Source: Cyclobacterium xiamenense | GTDB lineage: Bacteria > Bacteroidota > Bacteroidia > Cytophagales > Cyclobacteriaceae | Length of the DNA stretch: 64,000 nt | Reading direction: 5' to 3' | Assembly (NCBI RefSeq): GCF_009467825.1 | Contig: NZ_WIOK01000007.1 | Location: forward strand, 16,468-80,467 | Shown: piece after piece, positions 52,877-61,500 of the stretch | Layout of the letters: every line of letters starts with the position of its first letter | Position numbering within the stretch: position 1 is the stretch's first letter | Program-made: the position numbers and the translations under genes | Notes under the pieces: model-generated | Told to the model about the DNA's origin: nothing | What the model saw: the letters and a program-made list of their open reading frames with translations, nothing else | The model's database searches: none

Positions 52877-54088
52877 ATGAAAGTTATGAACGTATCGGTC
52901 AAAAGCAAACGAATATTTCTTTCTTCTCCGCATATGGGGGGTACGGAGATGCAACATGTGCAAAATGCATTTAGCGAAAATTACATTGCTCCCCTGGGTA
53001 CAAATGTTGATCGGTTTGAAGGAAAATTGCGTGATTATCTTTCCGTATCCGGGGCGCTGACGACCGCTTCTGGTACTGCTGGGCTGCATCTCGGTTTGCG
53101 CCTGTTGGGTGTTTCGTCGAATGATCTGGTATTGTGTCAGTCCTTCACCTTTGTAGCTACGGTGAATCCCATCCTGTATCAATGGGCGCATCCGGTATTC
53201 ATCGATAGCGAAAGCGATACCTGGAACATGGACCCGGATCAGTTGGAGCGGGCGATCAAAGCATGCCTGGCTGGGACCTTGCATGAGTACTCGGGGCTGG
53301 ATTTTTTTAAAAATCGACCGCCCCAGCTGCCCAAGGCAATCGTTCCGGTGCATTTGTACGGGATGCCCGCAAACATGGATCGGATTTTGGATATAGCCGA
53401 TCGTTATGGTATTCCGGTTCTCGAAGACGCTGCAGAGGCGCTTGGATCCGGAATTCGGGGGAGAATGTGCGGTACCTTTGGAGAAATGGGTGTTTTTTCG
53501 TTTAATGGGAACAAAATTATTACCACGAGTGCTGGCGGGGCCTTGGTTTCTGCCGATCCTAGCCATATTGAAAATGGATTGTTTCTATCCAGTCAGGCCA
53601 GGGACCCGGAGATCCACTACCAACACAGCATGCTGGGCTATAATTATCGGTTCAGCAACGTATTGGCTGGGATAGGTGTCGGTCAAATGGAGGTCCTGGA
53701 TGAGTTTATCGAAAAACGCAGGCAAAATTTCGATCGGTATCGGGATGGATTGGAGGGCTTGCCGGGTATTCGCTTTCCCATGGAGCCCGAGGGCTTTTTC
53801 TCCAACCGCTGGCTTACTACCCTAACTTTCAATAGAGAGCGATACCCTACGCTGCGCATACCGGATTTGGTTGCGTATTTTTCTGAACACAACATTGAGT
53901 GTCGTCCCTTATGGAAACCCATACATATGCAGCCCTTGTACCATCAGTACCCTTTTTTTGGAGACGGTTTTAGTGAGCATCTGTTTGATTCGGGTATTTG
54001 CCTACCAAGTGGGAGTAACCTGTCCACCGATGATGTGGATTTGGTTATTTGCCTGTTGCGACAGTACCTATCAGCATGCATGGGGTAG
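52877..54088 (+). CDS. EpsN/PglE-type aminotransferase
   Basis: A 403-residue DegT/DnrJ/EryC1/StrS PLP aminotransferase. FLSSPHMGGTEMQHVQ starts the conserved part, SGTAGLHLGLRLLGV and VLCQSFTFVATVNPILYQ form the PLP pocket, PVLEDAAEALGSGIRG gives the aspartate, and the Schiff-base lysine is K213 in FSFNGNKIITTSAGG. The RPLWKPIHMQPLY stretch is typical of EpsN/PglE enzymes, which aminate UDP-4-keto-6-deoxy-GlcNAc at C4. It would supply the substrate for the PglD-like acetyltransferase at 46464. A 4-nt gap follows the YjbH C-half gene, placing it in the same transcript as the outer-membrane block. Confidence 0.9.
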   Translation: MKVMNVSVKSKRIFLSSPHMGGTEMQHVQNAFSENYIAPLGTNVDRFEGKLRDYLSVSGALTTASGTAGLHLGLRLLGVSSNDLVLCQSFTFVATVNPILYQWAHPVFIDSESDTWNMDPDQLERAIKACLAGTLHEYSGLDFFKNRPPQLPKAIVPVHLYGMPANMDRILDIADRYGIPVLEDAAEALGSGIRGRMCGTFGEMGVFSFNGNKIITTSAGGALVSADPSHIENGLFLSSQARDPEIHYQHSMLGYNYRFSNVLAGIGVGQMEVLDEFIEKRRQNFDRYRDGLEGLPGIRFPMEPEGFFSNRWLTTLTFNRERYPTLRIPDLVAYFSEHNIECRPLWKPIHMQPLYHQYPFFGDGFSEHLFDSGICLPSGSNLSTDDVDLVICLLRQYLSACMG

Positions 54089-54858
54089 GATTGCATGCGT
54101 ATCCTAGGAGCCACACAGACTGACCTTTCCGCGTTCGATAGGCTGTTTCAAATTGGTTCCAAAAAAAGCACTGCACAAACTTGTTCTCGTTGAATTGCAT
54201 TCGATTAGGTCCGAGTTTTTTTACTCATTCCTAGTGGTAAGACCAACCAAAGGCGAAATGCAAGTCGACGACCGCGTGTTGCAGGAGTTGTTTAGACGCT
54301 ATTTCAGGGCAAATTCCTTAGCCAGAGACTTGATCGGAATGGATACGGGTGGAAGTCCTAGGATCAATACGTAGGTTTGAGCGGCTTAGCGTCGCAAAAA
54401 CACGACTGATAGGTATTTCCCATTTGGGTAGGTGCTCGCACGAACCATTGTTTTACTAATTGGGGAAGCGTTGGTGTTTGGTTTTTTAGAGGGGGAAAAT
54501 TCAGTCGGAGATTTTTATGGGATAAAGGCTCGTCTATAATATAAGTCGATAAGATGGACAATATCCGATGTATAGGTAATATATATATTCAATAAAGGCA
54601 TGCTATAAAAAGAGTTGATTTGGTTGAGAGATGCCCCCTTTTGGTGATTGCAGCAGAAATGTAATTACTGATTGGGGGTTTTCTTTGTGCATCCCGTCGG
54701 GATTCAATTTGTACACCGTATATACCAAGAAAAACAATGTATTTCATAATAAGTACAGTAATGAAACGGATAGGTAGCTTGCAAACCAATTAAAGCGTTT
54801 CCTTAGTTATATTGTTATTTTATCTGTATTCTATTGCAGAGAAGGGAAGCTGTTTATT
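54089..54858. other. Gap at the 3' edge of the polysaccharide locus
   Basis: This 770-nt stretch holds no gene I can support. A 73-codon frame at 54153-54374 (VVRPTKGEMQVDDRVLQELF) could be a remnant but matches nothing known. The second half is AT-rich and contains the palindrome at 54691-54703. It separates the end of the surface polysaccharide operon from the lipoprotein and adhesin genes and probably includes the operon's transcription stop. Confidence 0.4.
54691..54703. repeat. REP-like palindrome ATCCCG-T-CGGGAT
   Basis: A perfect six-base inverted repeat with one base between, in an intergenic, otherwise AT-rich region; the preceding base context is TGC. Similar GC-rich palindromes in AT-rich gaps are often REP-type dispersed repeats in Bacteroidota genomes. 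Only one copy is seen in this window, so the class is a guess. Confidence 0.35.
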
Positions 54859-54891
54859 AAAAAAAAGCCCTTTAATCGCACGGATTAAAGG
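54859..54891 (-). terminator. Rho-independent terminator of the lipoprotein gene
   Basis: Read on the - strand: stem CCTTTAATC / GATTAAAGG (nine base pairs, arms at 54883-54891 and 54869-54877 on the + strand) with a five-base loop, then GGGC and a run of eight T. It lies 65 nt downstream of the lipoprotein stop and fits an intrinsic terminator. The stem may also stop transcripts from the left on the + strand only weakly, as no T run follows there. Confidence 0.8.
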
Positions 54892-54955
54892 ACCTTAAAC
54901 AGCAGATTTCAGGTAAAAAAATACAGCTTATCTTTCGAACAAGGACTCCCCTTTT

Positions 54956-55201
54956 CTATTTATCTTTTACTGTACTTGGCTGTTCCGGTTTGTATATCGC
55001 TCCGGTTGCAAAATCGACGATAGTTCCCGGCCAAAACAATATAATGTCCGCTATTAGTGCTCCTACGCGTACTTCTCGCTGGGGTTCGCCAGGGATGGGC
55101 TTTGTTCGCTGGTGTTCCGTAACCGGACCCCCGAGAATGGTCGCACAGCCAGGAAGCAATAAAACTAAAACAAACAGGGTACTGATAAAGAATCTCCTCA
55201 T
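54956..55201 (-). CDS. Small outer-membrane lipoprotein
   Basis: An 81-residue lipoprotein, the only convincing gene on the - strand. The signal MRRFFISTLFVLVLLLPGC ends in a good lipobox (LPGC), giving mature CATILGGPVTEHQRTKPIPG. A second hydrophobic stretch, VGALIADIILFWPGTIVDFA, and GAIYKPEQPS follow. The CATxxGG opening and the PGTIVDFxTGAIYxP ending resemble small conserved lipoproteins of unknown function found in many bacteria (YceK-like). An ATG 11 codons upstream would place lysines and acids before the signal, so the inner ATG at 55201 is chosen. Confidence 0.8.
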   Translation of the reverse strand: MRRFFISTLFVLVLLLPGCATILGGPVTEHQRTKPIPGEPQREVRVGALIADIILFWPGTIVDFATGAIYKPEQPSTVKDK

Positions 55202-55542
55202 AGCGGCTTTTGGTTTAATGTCTACTTCTATCAACTACCCTAATGTAAAATAAATTATTTCGCAATCCTTCCCTTCGAATCGTGCGGGTAAATAAAATGG
55301 AATAAGTTGTAAAGCATGTGTTTGAGTGGGGATTGATCTGTTAAATCGCTGGAAAATCTCAGCTAGTTGTCGCGCCACTTTATTAACTCGTGATTAAATA
55401 ATAGGTTGAGTTACTCGCAAAAATGCTTTATATCTCGCAAATATTTATTTATTTCTATGCGTACACTTAATTTACTAATTATGCAATTAATATCGGAAAT
55501 GATAAAACTAGTTTATCTTTGTATAATGATAACTTGTGCTAT
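55202..55542. other. Divergent intergenic region of lipoprotein and adhesin genes
   Basis: This 341-nt AT-rich region lies between divergently transcribed genes and should hold both promoters. The only clear element is the TATCTTTG box listed separately. No other gene or repeat was seen in it. Confidence 0.5.
55514..55521 (+). promoter_or_regulatory. Bacteroidota-type -7 promoter box of the giant adhesin gene
   Basis: TATCTTTG matches the Bacteroidota sigma-ABfr -7 consensus TAnnTTTG exactly and lies 21 nt before the ATG of the adhesin gene. A -33 TTG/TTTG box at the expected distance is not obvious, so strength is uncertain. It would give a very short leader. Confidence 0.55.
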
Positions 55543-58500
55543 ATGAAACAGTATATTTTTTTAATTTTTCTTTATTCAGGTCTTTTAGAATGTTACGCTC
55601 AAGTTGCGGAATTGCGGGTTACCGATGTGGTTCCCGGTAAAGTAAGTGTGGGTGAGTTGGTCACACTTGTAGGCTCTGGATTTGTTCGTAACGAGACGCG
55701 CGTCTATCTCTCGGAAGTGGAACTTTTTGTAGAAGATTTTGTCTCCTCCTCTGAAATCCGCGTTAGACTAACTCCCAACGCAGTAAGTGGCCGCATTCGT
55801 GTGGAAATTCGAGATAAGCCCGGTTTTGCGGAAAGTCCGGATAGGTTGATCGTAAACGGTCCTCCGGTAATTGCCCCAACCGCTCTTCCGGAACAAGTAC
55901 ATTACGACGAGCAGATAGAAATTCCGTTGCGTAGTGACTATGCAGACAAACTGGAACCGGTGAGTTTCGCTCTTCGCCAGGCGCCGGATTGGTTAAAGCT
56001 GGTAGAGGGGGGCGATAATTTGGGAAGCATCTATTTTCGATCGGACCAAGTGCCAATCAATTTTGACCTGATTTCCAGGCAGGGAGATCAATTGCTGCTT
56101 GCCGACCGAAATGGAGATGCGTTGTATAAATTATCAACCGGGCAGGAGTTGGTGCTGTTCAAAGAAGGGTTTAAATCGGGATTTGGCGTGGTTTTGGACA
56201 TGGTGGCTGCGGGCGACGCACTGTATATTTTGGAACAATTTCGCGTTAGCCGGGTTGATCTCCTTGATTCTGCAGCAACGCCCAAGGTCCTGTTCGCAGA
56301 AGGTTTAGAGCTGTATGCCCAAACCGTCTACGATCAAAAATTGTATGTGGCAGGAAAGGATCGCCTGTTAGTTTTCGACCTTTCTTCCGATGTGCTAATC
56401 AGGCAGGATGCTTTTCCTTTTTCGGAGGTATCCTCTATGGATGTGGGTTTGGATGGTAAGGTGTACGTTTCACCTCCCGGCAAGGGCGTGGTTCGGTGGA
56501 ATGGCCAGGGAATGGCGCCAGAAATGGAAACTGTTGTCGAAGCGGGCGAAAATGACCCATTGATTATTAAGTTTGGCCAAGAGGGCAATTTTTTTGCTTA
56601 TTTTCCCCAAGTAGGAACCAATCCTTCCTTTGTTCGAAAATACAACAACCTGTTTCAATTGCAAACCACTGTTCCGAGTGCGTACAATGTAAACGCTGCC
56701 GATTTTGTTTTGGGAACGCAAGGAGAGTTGTTTACTGTCGTCGGGCAGGATTTCGTTTCAAAGTTAATTCCATTTGACTTTCTTCGTGGTACGCCTACAA
56801 AAAAGGACCTCGGGTTCCATACCGTCGAAGTCGAAGCCTCGAATGCATATGGCACATCTGCTCCTTTTTCGTTTAATCTGGAAGTCACCGATACGATTCC
56901 TCCCGTGCTGTCCTCCGCTTCTCCTGTCCTCAAAGCGATCGGAGTCGAGACCACCACTACGCTCGAGCTGAACTTTGATGAAGAAATCCGTCTAACTATA
57001 GGGGGGCAGTTGGCCGTGTATCGGAACGAGGAACCTACTCCTTTCCTTGTTTATTCCGACTCCGACGAGGAACTTTCGGTTTCAACGGATCAAAAATCGC
57101 TATTCGTGAAACCCAAAGAAGAGTGGCCCTTGGGAAGCCGTATCTCCTTGGAGAGCGTCGGTCCTTCGCTGATAACGGACCTGTCGGGTAATGCGTATGT
57201 GGGTTTTGACCGGACCACTGCTTTTTGGACCACCGTGAACCAACGCATCCAACACATCGACCTGGATACAGGCAGTGTAACCAAAACATATGGAGACCCG
57301 GAATTTGAATTGGGTCCACCCGTTTCTTCAACCGGCTTACCGGTTACCTACACTGCTATTAATGAGGGAGTTGTTTCCATCGAAGGCAATAAGGCTCGTA
57401 TTCTTTCTGCCGGTAGTACGGTGATCACTGCTAACCAGCCGGGAGACACCAGTACCCAGGCAGCTCCGGAGATACGTTTTGAGCTGACGGTTGAGAAAGC
57501 AGATTTATCCCTGTTGATCGATTGGAAATCGGTCATTTATGGTGATGCTGATCCCCGGTTTACGTTTACAATTTTAGATGGATTGGTCAGGGAGGAAGAC
57601 CGGAGTACACTGGCTGTTGAATTCGATAGCCGAAGGCAGCCGTTTGACCCGCCTGCCGATTACTTTATTTATCCAATTGCCGGTACCGAACATCCCAACT
57701 ACGAGATCAATTTTGGCCCAAATGGTCGATTGCGCGTTTTGCCCGCTCCACTTGCCGTAAAGGCGGTGGCGGCTCAAAAGGTTTATGGGGCAGAAAACCC
57801 GGAATTTGAGGTGGAATACAGTGGTTTTAAAGGTAGCGATACCCTGTTGGAAATTCCACCGGTACTCAGTTCGGGGGTAGGCGTCGGTGGAGCAGTTGGA
57901 TCCTACCCAATTTTACTACAAGACGGTACCGCATTGGATCCAAGGTATGACATTGACTTTGAAGAAAGTACCCTAACCATCAATCCTCAACCCCTCAGCA
58001 TTACCGCCGATGCGGATCAAAGCAAGACCTATGGTCAAACGGATCCTACTTTTACCTTTAGCAGCAGTGGCTTTGTAAACGGGGAAGACGAAACGCTATT
58101 GACCGGAGCCCTTGGCCGGGAGGCTGGGGAAGAGGTAGGCAGCTACGCAATCACGCTGGGCAACCTAAGTGCAGGTGGAAACTACACGCTGGACTTTACT
58201 TCGGCTGCCTTTGGCATCAACCGGCAGACTCTGAGTATTACCGCCGATTCGGATCAAAGCAAGACCTACGGTGAATCCGATCCTACCTTTACCTTTAGCA
58301 GCAGTGGCTTTGTAAACGGGGAAGACGAAGCGATTTTGACCGGAGCGCTTAGCCGGGAGGCTGGGGAAGAGGTAGGCAGCTACGCAATCACGCTGGGCGA
58401 CCTAAGTGCCGGGGACAACTATGCCCTGGACTTCACCTCGGCAGACTTTGGCATCAACCGGCAAACGCTGAATATTACCGCCGATGCGGACCAAAGCAAG

Positions 58501-61500
58501 ACCTATGGTCAAACGGATCCTACCTTTACCTTTAGCAGCAGTGGCTTTGTAAACGGGGAAGACGAAGCGATTTTGACCGGAGCCCTTGGCCGGGAGGCTG
58601 GGGAAGAGGTAGGCAGCTACGCAATCACGCTGGGCAACCTAAGTGCCGGTGGAAACTACACGCTGGACTTTACTTCGGCTGCCTTTGGCATCAACCAGCA
58701 AACGCTGAATATTACCGCCGATTCGGATCAAAGCAAGACCTACGGTGAATCCGATCCTACCTTTACCTTTAGCAGCAGTGGCTTTGTAAACGGGGAAGAC
58801 GAAGCGATTTTGACCGGAGCGCTTAGCCGGGAGGCTGGGGAAGAGGTAGGCAGCTACGCAATCACGCTGGGCGACCTAAGTGCCGGGGACAACTATGCCC
58901 TGGACTTTACTTCGGCAGACTTTGGCATCAACCGGCAAACGCTGAATATTACCGCCGATGCGGACCAAAGCAAGACCTATGGTCAAACGGATCCTACTTT
59001 TACCTTTAGCAGCAGTGGCTTTGTAAACGGAGAAGACGAAGCGATTTTGACCGGAGCGCTTAGCCGGGAGGCTGGGGAAGAGGTAGGCAGCTACGCAATC
59101 ACGCTGGGCAACCTAAGTGCCGGTGATAACTATGCCCTGGACTTCACCTCGGCAGACTTTGGCATCAACCGGCAGACTCTGAGTATTACCGCCGATGCGG
59201 ATCAAAGCAAGACCTATGGTCAAACGGATCCTACCTTTACCTTTAGCAGCAGTGGCTTTGTAAACGGGGAAGACGAAGCGATTTTGACCGGAGCGCTTAG
59301 CCGGGAGGCTGGGGAAGAGGTAGGCAGCTACGCAATCACGCTGGGCGACCTAAGTGCCGGGGACAACTATGCCCTGGACTTCACCTCGGAAGACTTTGGC
59401 ATCAATCAGCAAACGCTTAACATAACCGCCGATGCGGATCAAAGCAAGACCTACGGTGAATCCGATCCTACTTTTACCTTTAGCAGCAGTGGCTTTGTAA
59501 ACGGAGAAGACGAAGCGATTTTGACCGGAGCGCTTAGCCGGGAGGCTGGGGAAGAGGTAGGGAGCTATGCGCTGACCCTGGGCGACCTAAGTGCCGGTGG
59601 AAACTATGCCCTGGACTTCACCTCGGCTGCCTTTGGCATCAATCAGCAAACCCTGAGTATTACCGCCGATGCGGGCCAAAGCAAAACCTATGGACAGGCC
59701 GACCCTACCTTTACCTTTAGCAGCAGTGGCTTTGTAAACGGGGAAGACGAAGCGATTTTGACCGGAGCGCTTAGCCGGGAGGCTGGGGAAGAGGTAGGCA
59801 GCTACGCAATCACGCTGGGCAACCTAAGTGCCGGGGACAACTATGCCCTGGACTTCACTTCGGCGGCCTTTGGCATCAATCAGCAAACGCTTAACATAAC
59901 CGCCGATGCGGATCAAAGCAAGACCTACGGTGAATCCGATCCTACCTTTACCTTTAGCAGCAGTGGCTTTGTAAACGGGGAAGACGAAACGCTATTGACC
60001 GGAGCCCTTGGCCGGGAGGCTGGGGAAGATGTAGGGAGCTATGCGCTGACCCTGGGCGACCTAAGTGCCGGTGGAAACTATGCCCTGGACTTCACCTCGG
60101 CAGACTTTGGCATCAACCGGCAAACGCTGAATATTACCGCCGATGCGGACCAAAGCAAGACCTATGGTCAAACGGATCCTACTTTTATCTTTAGCAGCAG
60201 TGGCTTTGTAAACGGAGAAGACGAAACGCTATTGACCGGAGCCCTTGGCCGGGAGGCTGGGGAAGAGGTAGGCAGCTACGCAATCACGCTGGGCAACCTA
60301 AGTGCCGGTGGAAACTACACGCTGGACTTTACTTCGGCTGCCTTTGGCATCAACCGGCAGACTCTGAGTATTACCGCCGATGCGGATCAAAGCAAGACCT
60401 ATGGTCAAACGGATCCTACCTTTACCTTTAGCAGCAGTGGCTTTGTAAACGGAGAAGACGAAGCGATTTTGACCGGAGCGCTTAGCCGGGAGGCTGGGGA
60501 AGAGGTAGGCAGCTACGCAATCACGCTGGGCAACCTAAGTGCCGGTGATAACTATGCCCTGGACTTCACCTCGGCTGCCTTTGGCATCAATCAGCAAACG
60601 CTTAACATAACCGCCGATGCGGATCAAAGCAAGACCTACGGTGAATCCGATCCTACCTTTACCTTTAGCAGCAGTGGCTTTGTAAACGGGGAAGACGAAA
60701 CGCTATTGACCGGAGCCCTTGGCCGGGAGGCTGGGGAAGAGGTAGGCAGCTACGCAATCACGCTGGGCAACCTAAGTGCCGGTGGAAACTACACGCTGGA
60801 CTTTACTTCGGCTGCCTTTGGCATCAACCGGCAGACTCTGAGTATTACCGCCGATGCGGATCAAAGCAAGACCTACGGTGAATCCGATCCTACCTTTACC
60901 TTTAGCAGCAGTGGCTTTGTAAACGGGGAAGACGAAGCGATTTTGACCGGAGCGCTTAGCCGGGAGGCTGGGGAAGAGGTAGGCAGCTACGCAATCACGC
61001 TGGGCGACCTGAGTGCCGGTGATAACTATGTCCTAGACTTCACCTCGGCTGCCTTTGGCATCAATCAGCAAACGCTGAGTATTACCGCCGATGCCGATCA
61101 AAGCAAGACCTACGGTGAATCCGATCCTACTTTTACCTTTAGCAGCAGTGGCTTTGTAAACGGGGAAGACGAAACGCTATTGACCGGAGCCCTTGGCCGG
61201 GAGGCTGGGGAAGAGGTAGGCAGCTACGCAATCACGCTGGGCAACCTAAGTGCCGGTGGAAACTACACGCTGGACTTTACTTCGGCTGCCTTTGGCATCA
61301 ACCGGCAAACGCTGAGTATTACCGCCGATTCGGATCAAAGCAAGACCTACGGTGAATCCGATCCTACCTTTACCTTTAGCAGCAGTGGCTTTGTAAACGG
61401 GGAAGACGAAACGCTATTGACCGGAGCGCTTAGCCGGGAGGCTGGGGAAGAGGTAGGCAGCTACGCAATCACGCTGGGCGACCTAAGTGCCGGGGACAAC

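Noticed and set aside
54153..54374. 73-residue ORF after the aminotransferase gene
   Set aside because: No homology recognised, no ribosome-binding context, and located in degraded-looking intergenic DNA.
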